A stretch of 64,000 bases of DNA from Candidatus Woesearchaeota archaeon (lineage in GTDB: Archaea > Nanobdellota > Nanobdellia > Woesearchaeales > JAFGUC01): the NCBI GenBank assembly GCA_016938695.1, contig JAFGUC010000006.1, positions 62,001-126,000 of the forward strand, given 5' to 3'. Every line of letters starts with the position of its first letter. Positions within the stretch are counted from its first letter, which is position 1. Both the position numbers and the translations under genes were made by a program. The notes beneath the pieces are model-generated. The model had not been told where the DNA came from, ran no database searches, and saw only the letters and a list, made by a program, of their open reading frames with translations. Positions 20,571 to 28,954 of this stretch are shown here, in pieces.

Positions 20571-20612
20571 GAAAAAAGAAAAAAATGGGTAAGCTTTCGA
20601 AAAGGCTTACCC
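20571..20612 (-). terminator. Terminator hairpin of the candidate RNA
   Basis: On the minus strand GGGTAAGC pairs with GCTTACCC (20605-20612 with 20587-20594) around a short loop whose inner TTT/AAA can extend the stem. It is followed by a long T-run interrupted by one C (20586 down to 20572). This is the layout of an intrinsic terminator reading leftwards. Confidence 0.6.
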
Positions 20613-20995
20613 CACCTCTTTTTCCAAGGCTATGGTGTGTGTTTTCTCGCTTTGTGAGTTTTGTGAAAAATTTGAAAGGGGGTTAGTTGAGGAAAATAAA
20701 AAAAATAAAAAAGACTCGTTTGCTAAGGGTTGGTTTTTGGGGGGGTTGTAAGAAATCAAGCAACGAAGTCTTTTTATTAGCTTGATAAAAAAAGTTAAAG
20801 GCTCTCAAGGGGAAGGGTAGGTCAGAAAGGATAATGTGAGAGCCTTGTTGAGTGTGCATATGATTTATTCCTTTCAGGATAAATCTTGAAGGGGGGAAGG
20901 TTGGAGGCGATCATTAAGCTGACCCAATTGTTTGGCCAGCTGGTTGTGATAGAATCGCTTAAGGCAATTCCTTTTTTACATCTTTTCAGATGTTA
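20587..20995 (-). ncRNA. Candidate structured non-coding RNA with C-rich loops
   Basis: No protein gene fits here. Read on the minus strand the segment has several stems: ACATCT/AGATGT (20978-20993) closed by a GAAA tetraloop at the predicted 5' end; AGCTGGCC/GGTCAGCT (20917-20941), where the single mismatch of the plus strand becomes a G-U pair; GCGAT/ATCGC outside it; a bulged GATTTATCC hairpin (20862-20885); a perfect 10-bp AAGGCTCTCA/TGAGAGCCTT stem (20798-20846); and a long bulged stem AAAAAGACT/AGTCTTTTT (20708-20775). The loops are C-rich (CCTTCCCC, ACCCCCCCA, AACCCCC). A TATA element upstream and a terminator downstream bound it at about 409 nt. I could not match it to RNase P, SRP or other known RNAs by eye. 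Confidence 0.6.
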
Positions 20996-21016
20996 ATTTA
21001 TAGTATGTGCAACTAG

Positions 21017-21045
21017 TATATAAATATTGCGTTTTGTATACAAAA
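21017..21045 (-). promoter_or_regulatory. Promoter and palindromic operator of the candidate RNA
   Basis: On the minus strand TTTATATA (21024-21017) is a clear TATA box, which places the transcript start near 20995. Immediately upstream, 21032-21045 is a perfect 14-bp palindrome TTTTGTATACAAAA. A second GTATAC lies at 21048-21053, one turn away. The site is where an archaeal activator or repressor would bind, so the RNA is probably regulated. Confidence 0.5.
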
Positions 21046-21117
21046 ACGTATACTGGTGCTCTATTTAGGTTTTTGTTGTTTGTTGGCTTTAATTGTAGAA
21101 TTTCGAGGTTTTAGCCT

Positions 21118-23220
21118 CTATTTGTGCTGTTTAAAGAAATCTTGAGCTTCTATTATGTGATTTTCGCTAATTTCAAGATTCCAGTCTTCTGGAAAACATC
21201 TTATATAATTAGGCCACTTATATCTTTCATCTAGAAATGCGATTAAACCTTTATCTTCAGCTGACCTAATACATCGACCTGCACTTTGAAGTATTTTAGA
21301 AAATGCTGGAAATACATAACCATAATCCCAACCGCGATTGAATTTCATATCATAATAATTAATTAATTGTCGTGTTTCAAGATCTGGTTTTTGGAGTGGT
21401 AAACCAACTATTATTACCCCTTTTAGGTAATCTCCCGGTAAATCAATTCCTTCGGAGAAAGAACCTGACTGAACAGCTAATAAACATGCGCCTGTTTTGT
21501 GATACTCTTTGAATTTTTCTAGAATTTCTATTTTTTCTTCTCTTGACATTTCTTTATGCTCTGCAATCATTGTTTTTGTGGTTGTTGTCATTTCTACATA
21601 AGTTTTTTTTAGTATGTCGTAACTAGGGAAAAAAACAATTGAGTTTCCAGGAATGTTATTTACTAAATCTGTACATATTTTTGCAATGTTTTTGTATTGT
21701 TCTGATGTTCTTGCTTGATATTTTGTTGTTGTTTTTGGGATGATTAAATTTAATCTATTTTTCTTTGGAAATGGATTTTTGAATATTTTTTGTTCAGTTC
21801 TTTCGTCATCAAATCCTAGCACGTCAGCATACATTTGTGTAGGTTGAAGAGTTCCACTCATAAGAATTGTAGAATGTGATGTTGCAATTATTTTTTTTGA
21901 TGTTACGCTTGGATCTAAACAACGAATTGTAAGTAAAGTATTTTTTGGTTCTTTTTGTAATATTCTAATGTATGACTCGTCAGTTATTTTTTTCCAATTT
22001 TCAAGAAATAATCCTATTAGATAAATGTAAGACATAGTATTATTGTATTCTTTGTATCCTTCTCCTATGTTTAATAATCTCTTAGCAAATTCGTCATATT
22101 TGAATCTCTTTGCAGAGATTTCAATTTCAAAATCTTCTTTTCTGATTAGAGCTTCTGATGTAGTTTGATTTTGGAAATTATCTAAGTTTTTTTGTTCGTT
22201 TAATTCTTCTCCCCAGTCTTCTAGAATTTTGTTCAATGTTTTTAGTTCTTCTTCAATTTCTTCATTGTGAATTTTTTGTGATTCTTTTATTGCACGATTA
22301 ATCATATTTGTAGTTAGTCTTGATGTTTGTTGGTCTCTAATTCTTTGAGGTAGATTGTGTCCCTCATCAACGATTAGAATACAATCTTCGAGCATAATTT
22401 GCGCACGTCTGAAAAAATTATCCATGACATTTTCATTAAATGCATAATAATAATCTGTAATTATTAATTTTGATTCTTTTGCTAGAGCTAAAGATATTTC
22501 ATATGGACATAACTCATTTTCTGTTGCAAATTTTATTAAATCTTCAGTTGCATTAATTTTTTTCTTGATGTGTTTGTCTTCCATTAATATTTCTACTTCT
22601 GCTTTAATTGACCCATTTTTCCGAGTGTTAGCATAATATTTACAAGAATTATTTTCACGAAGATATTTGCATATTTCTGCAAAATCTTTACTATTTGCAT
22701 TTTTTGCAGCTGAATTAATACACATCCATTTTTTCCCGATTATATCTGTTGCAATAAAATCTATATTGAATTTTTCGTGTATATCTTTTGCAGTCTTCAT
22801 TGCAATTAGATGTTGAGTGTGTCTTGACGTTAGAAATAATACTTGTTTATTATTGTTTATTGCATAGCTTAATGCTGGTGCAATAACTGATACTGTTTTT
22901 CCTAGACCTGTAGGCGCGTGTGCAACAAGATGTTTAGAATTCATTATTGCATCGTTTGCAGATTCAATTAATGTTTCTTGTTCATCTCTTATTTTTTCGT
23001 ATGGAAATAGTATTCCTTTTATTTCTTGAGGAGTTTCTTTATCAAATTTTTTAGTTTCTTCAATTTTCTCGCGCATAATTTCTTCTTCAAATTTTATTTC
23101 TGAACTAATTCTTGAATTATCTTCGTCATTTTCTTTTTCAAGTTCATTTGCAGAAGTAAATTCAAAAAGTGATTTATTTTTTGGTTTATCGTTATTTATA
23201 TTTCTGAAGATATATGCCAT
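21118..23220 (-). CDS. xpd: XPD/Rad3-family 5'-3' DNA helicase
   Basis: A 700-residue superfamily 2 helicase. Walker A is APTGLGKT (about 104-111), Walker B is VDEGHNLP, and motif VI is QSAGRCIRS near the C-terminus. Four cysteines between motifs Ia and II (WMC, EIC, NSC, ELC; about 168-242) are placed as the 4Fe-4S cluster of XPD. Archaeal XPD usually has about 550-650 residues; here about 65 extra charged residues precede the helicase core. It acts in DNA repair or removal of DNA secondary structure. CATATAAACC about 20-25 bases upstream suggests a leaderless start. The sequence KGLIAFLDERY near the end fits the family. Confidence 0.92.
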   Translation of the reverse strand: MAYIFRNINNDKPKNKSLFEFTSANELEKENDEDNSRISSEIKFEEEIMREKIEETKKFDKETPQEIKGILFPYEKIRDEQETLIESANDAIMNSKHLVAHAPTGLGKTVSVIAPALSYAINNNKQVLFLTSRHTQHLIAMKTAKDIHEKFNIDFIATDIIGKKWMCINSAAKNANSKDFAEICKYLRENNSCKYYANTRKNGSIKAEVEILMEDKHIKKKINATEDLIKFATENELCPYEISLALAKESKLIITDYYYAFNENVMDNFFRRAQIMLEDCILIVDEGHNLPQRIRDQQTSRLTTNMINRAIKESQKIHNEEIEEELKTLNKILEDWGEELNEQKNLDNFQNQTTSEALIRKEDFEIEISAKRFKYDEFAKRLLNIGEGYKEYNNTMSYIYLIGLFLENWKKITDESYIRILQKEPKNTLLTIRCLDPSVTSKKIIATSHSTILMSGTLQPTQMYADVLGFDDERTEQKIFKNPFPKKNRLNLIIPKTTTKYQARTSEQYKNIAKICTDLVNNIPGNSIVFFPSYDILKKTYVEMTTTTKTMIAEHKEMSREEKIEILEKFKEYHKTGACLLAVQSGSFSEGIDLPGDYLKGVIIVGLPLQKPDLETRQLINYYDMKFNRGWDYGYVFPAFSKILQSAGRCIRSAEDKGLIAFLDERYKWPNYIRCFPEDWNLEISENHIIEAQDFFKQHK

Positions 23221-23338
23221 ATTTTTGTGTTAATTGCTTTGGTTTATATGTGTTGTTGATTTTGTTTCGATGTTCTTATGTGTTTGATAAAAACGTAAAT
23301 ACTATATATTAATCATCTAACTTTTTATTAGAATTATT

Positions 23339-24061
23339 TTGGATGTGTGTGAAATGTTGAATAAAAATTCCATAACTTTAGTTGAAAAGGCTTTTGAAGC
23401 ATTATATCCTGATTCAGTTCTTAATAGGGATGTTGTAGTTAAGTATTACAAGAGCTTTAAAGGTTACAATGCAACTGTTAAATATAATTCAACTAAACTA
23501 GAATTTCACATTTCTCATTTATGGCAAGATATTGGTGATGAAATCAAAATTGGTTTGATACAAGTTTTATTGCTTAAAGTATATTCTAGAAAAACCAAGG
23601 TTAGAACCTTGAATATTGATTTATATGAGATTTTTCTGAAAAAGGTGAGTTCTATTATTCCTAAGGATAATCAAGATCCTTTGTTATTGGCGTCATTTGA
23701 GCGTATGAATTATCATTTTTTTAATGGGATAATGGAGCCTTGCAACCTTGTTTGGGGAAAGCGTTCAACACGGAAATTTGGTTCATATGATTTTTCGACA
23801 GATTGTATCATAATGTCTTCTATTTTTAAGAAAATGTTGCCTGAACGAGAATATTTAATGGATTATGTGATGTATCATGAAATGCTTCATAAAAAATTGA
23901 AGTTTGATTCTTCAGAAAAAGTGCGACGTTTTTATCATACTAAAGAATTTAGGGATTTAGAGCGTAAATATCCCTTATATGAGCGTTGTGAGCAAGAATT
24001 AAAGGAAATTGCAGTAAAAGGGCATTTTATTGGTGTTTTTAATAAGATATTTCCTTTTTAA
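23339..24061 (+). CDS. SprT-like zinc metalloprotease-fold protein
   Basis: The frame runs from TTG 23339, but GTG 23345 or ATG 23354 are equally possible because no SD is present and transcription from TATATATT (about 23302) would begin near 23331. The protein of 235-240 residues carries MYHEMLHKKL (about 180-189) followed by HTKEF 20 residues later. That is the HExxH...H zinc site of SprT/YgjP-like peptidases, which cut DNA-protein crosslinks in some relatives. The region before it (FGSYDFSTDCIIMSS) also fits. It is transcribed divergently from xpd, which is a suggestive DNA-repair pairing. Confidence 0.7.
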   Translation: MDVCEMLNKNSITLVEKAFEALYPDSVLNRDVVVKYYKSFKGYNATVKYNSTKLEFHISHLWQDIGDEIKIGLIQVLLLKVYSRKTKVRTLNIDLYEIFLKKVSSIIPKDNQDPLLLASFERMNYHFFNGIMEPCNLVWGKRSTRKFGSYDFSTDCIIMSSIFKKMLPEREYLMDYVMYHEMLHKKLKFDSSEKVRRFYHTKEFRDLERKYPLYERCEQELKEIAVKGHFIGVFNKIFPF

Positions 24062-24128
24062 AATCGTAAATTTTATAAAGTGACGCCAAATTCTGAAGGT
24101 ATACGATTATTTTTCGGAGGTTATATTC

Positions 24129-24524
24129 ATGACTATTAAACTTGTTAGTATTGGAACACTTCAAAAAGGAAATTATGTAGTGGTTGAAGGCGTAGCATCT
24201 AAGGTTACTGATGTACAGGTTTCAAGACCTGGAAAACACGGTCACGCAAAGGTTAGATTGACTGCTGCTGGTCTTCTTGATGATAAGAAGAGAGTTATTG
24301 TAGCTCCTGGTCACGACAATATTGAAGTTCCAGTAATTGAGAAGAAAACTGCACAAGTTCTGTCAATTGCAGGAACTACTGCAAATGTTATGGATATTGA
24401 AACATATGAGACTTTTGATCTTGAAATTCCTGAAGATTTAAGAGAAACTTGTGTTGAAGGTTGTAGTATTTTGTATTGGATTGTATTATCTGAAAAGGTA
24501 ATGAAACAGGTTAAAAACGATTAA
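24129..24524 (+). CDS. eif5A: Translation initiation factor aIF5A
   Basis: A 131-residue archaeal IF5A that rescues ribosomes stalled at proline-rich stretches. The hypusine (or deoxyhypusine) site is the Lys in RPGKHGHAK (about 33-41). An SH3-like N-terminal domain is followed by an OB-fold domain with VMDIETYETF. Length is normal. GGAGGT lies seven bases upstream of ATG. It heads a four-gene plus-strand run with eL40, a site-2 protease and TrmJ. Confidence 0.97.
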   Translation: MTIKLVSIGTLQKGNYVVVEGVASKVTDVQVSRPGKHGHAKVRLTAAGLLDDKKRVIVAPGHDNIEVPVIEKKTAQVLSIAGTTANVMDIETYETFDLEIPEDLRETCVEGCSILYWIVLSEKVMKQVKND

Positions 24525-24537
24525 ATGGTGATTATTA

Positions 24538-24699
24538 ATGGCAAAATTTATTGAAGCAGAAAACCGATTATTCAAGAACATTTTTGTTTGCAGAAAATGC
24601 AAAACTAAAAGACGTGTTCCTATCATGAAAGTTTTGGCTGGGAAAGTTAGCTGTAGAAATTGTAAAAGTCCAGACTTACGTGTGGTTAAGAAGAAGTAA
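24538..24699 (+). CDS. rpl40e: Ribosomal protein eL40
   Basis: A short gene of 53 residues starting MAKFIEAENRLFKN and containing VCRKCK and SCRNCKS, two CxxC pairs of a small zinc ribbon. This is the size and pattern of archaeal eL40, a large-subunit protein near the GTPase centre. GGTGAT lies five bases before ATG. It sits 13 bases after aIF5A, and its TAA abuts the ATG of the next gene, so the three are co-transcribed. Confidence 0.9.
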   Translation: MAKFIEAENRLFKNIFVCRKCKTKRRVPIMKVLAGKVSCRNCKSPDLRVVKKK

Positions 24700-26133
24700 A
24701 TGGATTATCAACTTCTTTTTGCAATTATTTTTTTTGTAGCTCTTTCAGTTTATCTTTATTTTAATAGAAGTAAATTATATCGAGAGGGTGTCTTTCCGAT
24801 TTTCTATATGCTTATGCTTAAGACTAGTTTAGGTCTTAAACAAATGGACAAGTATTCTAAAAAATATAGTAAATTTCTAGATATTTTATCTAAAGTTGGT
24901 GTTTTTGTTGGATTTCTTGGAATGTTTGTAATGGCTGGAACTTTGATTTATTATTTAGTAAAAGCTTTATTAGTTCCGTCTGTTGCTTCTGGTGTTCAAC
25001 TAGTTTTACCATTTAAAGTTAAAGGGACTTTTTATGTTCCGTTTTTTTACTGGCTTAGTTGTCTTGTTGTCATTGTTTTTGTTCATGAATTTTCTCACGG
25101 AGTAATTGCACGATTGCATAAAATTCCAATAAAGTCAAGTGGTCTTGCAGTCATGTCAATTTTAATTCCATTGGTTCCTGCAGCTTTTGTGGAGCCTGAT
25201 GAAAAGAAATTATCTAAAAAAGATAAGATGAAACAGCTGTCTGTTTTTGCAGCTGGTCCATTTTCAAATTTGATTATTGCTTTATTTTGTGTTATTTTAT
25301 TATTTGGTGTTTTTAGACCTGTAAATTCTTTAGTCTATACTAACGATGCTGTTTACATAACTGATGTTATGGCTAATTATAGTGCAAATGCTTCTGGAAT
25401 AAAATCTGGTGATAAATTTGTTTCAATCAATGGTGTTGAGATAAAATCAATACAAAATATCAGTTATGCTTTGAAAGATAATCATCCAGGAGATGTTATT
25501 GAAGTTATAACTTTCGATGAATCTAATATTCCTGCTAGTGGATTTATAGAGGGTTTATCTGGAATTAATAATGATACTTTGTCAAAATTAGATTCTGTAA
25601 TTAAGGCATTAAAAGTTGTAAAAAATAATAATCAAACAGTTTATTATGATTCAAATGGAGAAAATTTTGATTTGAGTGTAAGATCAAGTTCAAATTCAGA
25701 TTCTTCTTATTTGGGTTATTTAGAATTACGAATTGCAATTGATGATTCTCTGATATCTAAATTAGGTAATGAATATGGAAATACTATCCATTATGTTAAT
25801 TTAAGTTCAAATCCATCTAATTCAAGTTCTCCATATTTGGGAGTTTATCTTTCTGAGGTGTATGGTTTAAAATCAGGATTTTCACAACATCCTTTACTTT
25901 TCAAAGTGTATGATTGGATTGCAACTTTTGTTTATTGGTTGTTTTTGCTTAATTTAGGTGTGGGTCTTTTTAATCTAGCTCCATTAGGAATTGTTGATGG
26001 TGGACGGATGCTTCATGTAGGTTTATTGTATTTCTTACCTAAGAAACGTGCACAAAATGTATGGAAAGTTATAAGTTTATTTTTCTTGTTTATTGTAATA
26101 TCTTTACTAATAATCGGTTTTATTTTCGCATAG
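24700..26133 (+). CDS. Site-2 protease-type M50 membrane metalloprotease with PDZ domain
   Basis: A 477-residue integral membrane protease. The zinc motif is HEFSHG (about 129-134) in a membrane helix, and the third ligand is in NLAPLGIVDGGRM near the C-terminus. A PDZ-like segment (about 215-270: YSANASGIKSGDKFVSING) lies between them. At least five hydrophobic helices are visible, including 1-20, 70-90, 115-135, 185-205, 405-435 and 450-475. Such enzymes cut membrane-bound regulators within the bilayer. The ATG follows the eL40 stop directly. Confidence 0.92.
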   Translation: MDYQLLFAIIFFVALSVYLYFNRSKLYREGVFPIFYMLMLKTSLGLKQMDKYSKKYSKFLDILSKVGVFVGFLGMFVMAGTLIYYLVKALLVPSVASGVQLVLPFKVKGTFYVPFFYWLSCLVVIVFVHEFSHGVIARLHKIPIKSSGLAVMSILIPLVPAAFVEPDEKKLSKKDKMKQLSVFAAGPFSNLIIALFCVILLFGVFRPVNSLVYTNDAVYITDVMANYSANASGIKSGDKFVSINGVEIKSIQNISYALKDNHPGDVIEVITFDESNIPASGFIEGLSGINNDTLSKLDSVIKALKVVKNNNQTVYYDSNGENFDLSVRSSSNSDSSYLGYLELRIAIDDSLISKLGNEYGNTIHYVNLSSNPSNSSSPYLGVYLSEVYGLKSGFSQHPLLFKVYDWIATFVYWLFLLNLGVGLFNLAPLGIVDGGRMLHVGLLYFLPKKRAQNVWKVISLFFLFIVISLLIIGFIFA

Positions 26134-26142
26134 GTTGTGAAT

Positions 26143-26841
26143 ATGATTTCAGTTGGTTTAGTTAGAACTCAGAATCCTGGTAACGTTGGCGCAGTTTGTA
26201 GAGTTATGAAGAATTTTGGTTTATCTAAATTGTATTTTATAACTCCTGAATGTGATGTAAATTCTGAAGTTGCTAGACGTCGTAGTAAACATGCACTTGA
26301 TGTTTTAGAATCTAGTATAGTTAAAGATAATTTTGATTTCTTAGATGACTTTGATTTTGTAGTTGGTACTTCTGCAATTGTTGGTACTGATTATAATATT
26401 TTACGTAGTCCTGTTGATGTTAGAGATTTTCTTAAGTTTGCAAAAGAGTCAAATTTTGATTTTGAAAAATTAAATGTTCTACTTTTATTCGGTTCTGAAG
26501 GTAATGGTTTAGTTGTTGAAGAATTAAAATACTGTGATTATCTTATTACAATTAATTCTTGTTCAGAGTATAAAACGTTAAATCTTAGTCATGCTGTAGG
26601 AATTGTATTGTATGAATTTTTCTGTAATATCTCGAATGTTACTTTAGAAAGTGATGTTGAACTTGCGTCAAAGCAAGACAAAAAATTGTTAATTGATATT
26701 TTTTATAAATTAGCAAAAAAACATTTTGATGAAGAATCCAAACAAGAAGTTCAACAAAAAGTTTTAGAAAAACTAGTTGATAAATCTTTGTTGACTAAGC
26801 GAGAGTTATTTGCATTACTTGGATTTTTTAAGAAACTTTAG
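26143..26841 (+). CDS. trmJ: SPOUT tRNA 2'-O-methyltransferase, TrmJ-like
   Basis: A 232-residue SpoU-class enzyme; ATG 26143 is preferred to GTG 26137 because it aligns the start MISVGLVRTQNPGNVGAV with the family. The knot motifs are present: NPGNVGAVCRVMKNFG (motif 1), LLLFGSEGNGL (motif 2) and LNLSHAVGIVLYEF (motif 3). TrmJ methylates the ribose of nucleotide 32 in the tRNA anticodon loop. A C-terminal helical extension (170-232) is of normal length. It overlaps the converging gene 26828-27160 by 14 bases. Confidence 0.9.
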   Translation: MISVGLVRTQNPGNVGAVCRVMKNFGLSKLYFITPECDVNSEVARRRSKHALDVLESSIVKDNFDFLDDFDFVVGTSAIVGTDYNILRSPVDVRDFLKFAKESNFDFEKLNVLLLFGSEGNGLVVEELKYCDYLITINSCSEYKTLNLSHAVGIVLYEFFCNISNVTLESDVELASKQDKKLLIDIFYKLAKKHFDEESKQEVQQKVLEKLVDKSLLTKRELFALLGFFKKL

Positions 26842-27160
26842 TCTCTTTTTTTATTTCGTCTATATATTTTTTAACTCTCTCGTTTAGAGTTGGAGTTGCT
26901 TTTTCTCCAAGACCGTAATATGTTTTTTCTGCAACAGTTCCCCAACTGTAGTCTCCATTTTCTTTTTCAACTTTTTTAATAATAAATTCGTTAAGAGTAA
27001 GACCTTTTTTTAGATGATAATATATTGATCTCATTGTACAAGAAGCAAATACATTTTTGTATATTTTGTATATTTGATATGCGTATGCTTCTTTAACAAC
27101 AAAAAGTATTTCACATATATTCTGTCTGATTTTTGATTTAGTAGGTCTTCCTCTTCTCAT
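26828..27160 (-). CDS. Small winged-helix-like basic protein
   Basis: A 110-residue basic protein beginning MRRGRPTKSKIRQNI, which resembles an AT-hook-like lead into a helix-turn-helix (EILFVVKEAYAYQIYKIYK). A second part, SIYYHLKKGLTLNEFI, looks like a recognition helix and wing. It is probably DNA-binding, but I recognise no specific family. It is the second gene of a two-gene minus-strand unit after the membrane protein at 27731 and its tail overlaps the end of trmJ. Confidence 0.55.
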   Translation of the reverse strand: MRRGRPTKSKIRQNICEILFVVKEAYAYQIYKIYKNVFASCTMRSIYYHLKKGLTLNEFIIKKVEKENGDYSWGTVAEKTYYGLGEKATPTLNERVKKYIDEIKKETKVS

Positions 27161-27161
27161 T

Positions 27162-27731
27162 TTAAGCCTTCTTCAGATATGTTTTGTATGCTATTATGAT
27201 TATGCTTGTTAAAGCAACACCTAATAACAGAAATTGGAATATTTTTCCGAGTTCACTCCAGTATTCCATGCATCCTCTGATAATTGTTAATATGCTACTG
27301 ATGAATATTCCATTTTGGATTGTTGGAATTGTTATTTTAGCACTAACTAATATCAAGATTATTCCAATTATGATTGATAATGCGAATAGCTTCTTACTGA
27401 ATGATTCCTGTGCATCGTTATACTTTAGGTTACAATCTGAGCATGTATAACTTTCAATGCATCCGTTTTCATCGTAGTTTGGCATTGCCATTAAATTTCC
27501 ACAATCTCTATATTTGTCGTTAGAACAATTGTTCGAGATTGGCATTGGTTTATCAAAATATTTGTATTGGCAGTAGTCATCGTACTGCGGTCTATCAAAG
27601 AAAAGATTTGTTCCTGATAGTGTGAACAAGAATGTTATTATTGCAATGCTTACTATTAGTATCCCTGAAATCAAGGAAGATTTTTTCACTTCTTTTTTTA
27701 TTTTAGAAGTTTTTTTTGTTTTTGTAACCAT
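27162..27731 (-). CDS. Membrane protein with Cys-rich external loop
   Basis: A 189-residue protein with a Lys-rich cytoplasmic start, a membrane segment at about 20-42, a loop of about 70 residues with six cysteines (DYCQYKYF, NNCSND, RDCGN, NGCIES, TCSDC), and three further hydrophobic segments (about 113-130, 138-150, 163-185). The loop is probably external and held by disulfides. Function is unknown. The gene is divergent from the archaellin array; its own TATA-like TTTAAATACG lies near 27760. Confidence 0.55.
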   Translation of the reverse strand: MVTKTKKTSKIKKEVKKSSLISGILIVSIAIITFLFTLSGTNLFFDRPQYDDYCQYKYFDKPMPISNNCSNDKYRDCGNLMAMPNYDENGCIESYTCSDCNLKYNDAQESFSKKLFALSIIIGIILILVSAKITIPTIQNGIFISSILTIIRGCMEYWSELGKIFQFLLLGVALTSIIIIAYKTYLKKA

Positions 27732-27835
27732 TTTATTTACAATACTAACAAAAATCGTATTTAAATTTTTGTTTTTTAAAAAGCTTTAAATATTCTATAT
27801 TGTATTCCTATTTAAATAAAGAGGTGCTATTTTAA

Positions 27836-28777
27836 TTGAATAAGAAAGCTATGATGGCAATTGGTACTTTGATTATATTTATTGCTATAATTTTGATTTC
27901 TGCGATTGTTGCTGGTTTTCTAATAGGAACAACTGGCCTTTTACAACAACGTTCTTCTTTAGTTGCTAAAGAAACAGAAGAACGATTGACTGCTGGTGTT
28001 GAAGTTCTTAATTTTGTTGCGAAAGCTGATGTTGAGAATGAGACCATTAATGATTATACTATTTTGACTCGTCTTAAAGCTGGTTCGGATCCATTGAATA
28101 TTAGGTATGTTAGTTTGGTATTCACGACGGAGAATTATTCGTATCCAGTTTCTTTGCAAGATAATTTTTATTCAACATATGGTGAAGTTGAATTTACTGA
28201 TTTTACTAATGGAACAAATTACTCTTTTTTAGATTTAGATAGTGATGGTCGAGATGAATTTGCATATTTAGATGTTAGAAATTATACTGTTGAATATTCT
28301 AATGGTTCAAATGCAACTTTTAATACTACTTATCTTGTTTTAAATTTTTCAGATTATGGTGTATATGAATTGGAAATTGGAGATTTGTATAATCTTTCCG
28401 AGAATAATACAAAATCCTTGCGTTTTGTTGATGAAAAGATTGAATTAGAAGATGCTGTTTTAGGTTTTGTACAAATTGATTCCAAAGCGGATATTAATTA
28501 TACAATTCCTTTGATAACTATTACTGAATTTCCAGAAGAATGTAATTTCGATACTTTGGTTTCCAGTAATCGTTTTTGTTATGATGTTCAATTAGGGAAT
28601 AATAATTCTGTTGTTGAGAAAGGTGAACTTTTTAATTTAAGATTTAGTTTGCCTGAGCTTTTGTCGACAGATGATAATTTTGAATTGCAGATTGTTCCAA
28701 AAACTGGTGCAATTGAACGTGTTAAGGGTGTAGTTCCATCCGTTATCGTATTAAAGCAAATTGTTTTATATCCTTAA
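27836..28777 (+). CDS. Large divergent archaellin-family protein (first of the array)
   Basis: A 313-residue protein that must start at TTG 27836: GAGGTG lies nine bases upstream and the class III signal begins at once (NKKAMMAIGTLIIFIAIILISAIVAG). The outer part is about 100 residues longer than the other archaellins and contains many N-x-S/T sites for glycosylation. Two cysteines near its end (EECNFD and RFCYDV) and the final IVLYP match the rest of the array. It could be a minor subunit, a cap or base component, or the major subunit's ancient paralogue. It has its own promoter, TTTAAATAAA, overlapping 27811-27820. Confidence 0.8.
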   Translation: MNKKAMMAIGTLIIFIAIILISAIVAGFLIGTTGLLQQRSSLVAKETEERLTAGVEVLNFVAKADVENETINDYTILTRLKAGSDPLNIRYVSLVFTTENYSYPVSLQDNFYSTYGEVEFTDFTNGTNYSFLDLDSDGRDEFAYLDVRNYTVEYSNGSNATFNTTYLVLNFSDYGVYELEIGDLYNLSENNTKSLRFVDEKIELEDAVLGFVQIDSKADINYTIPLITITEFPEECNFDTLVSSNRFCYDVQLGNNNSVVEKGELFNLRFSLPELLSTDDNFELQIVPKTGAIERVKGVVPSVIVLKQIVLYP

Positions 28778-28882
28778 ATACAATTTAATTTTTTTAGTAT
28801 ATACTTATCAATTTATCGTTTCAATTGTTTGTTTTATAACATTTGCTTTATATTTTGATGTTGTAAAACATTCAAAAATAGA

Positions 28883-28954
28883 AATATTTAAATAGGTAGT
28901 ATATATAAATGTATAACAGTAGGCTTATCAAGTGGTAAGTAAAGAGGTGTTTTA
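28883..28954 (+). promoter_or_regulatory. Archaellin array promoter upstream of the 28955 gene
   Basis: Two TATA-like elements lie in tandem: TATTTAAATA (28885-28894) and TATATATAAA (about 28900-28909). The second would start transcription near 28932, leaving a short leader with GAGGTG (28944-28949) five bases before the ATG at 28955. A similar pair (30419-30426 and about 30442-30449) precedes the gene at 30481. Confidence 0.5.

Noticed and set aside
20471-20690. Plus-strand ORF 20477-20686
   Set aside because: It crosses the HD gene and the RNA terminator, and its protein is a mix of basic low-complexity residues without an SD.
20587-20995. Possible RNase P, SRP or plus-strand G-rich RNA
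   Set aside because: I looked for the conserved RNase P (GAGGAAA and ACAGAA) and SRP (GGAAG..AGCAG) core motifs on both strands and found no convincing match. The plus-strand reading has no promoter, turns the GAAA loop into TTTC and breaks a stem that the minus strand keeps as a G-U pair.
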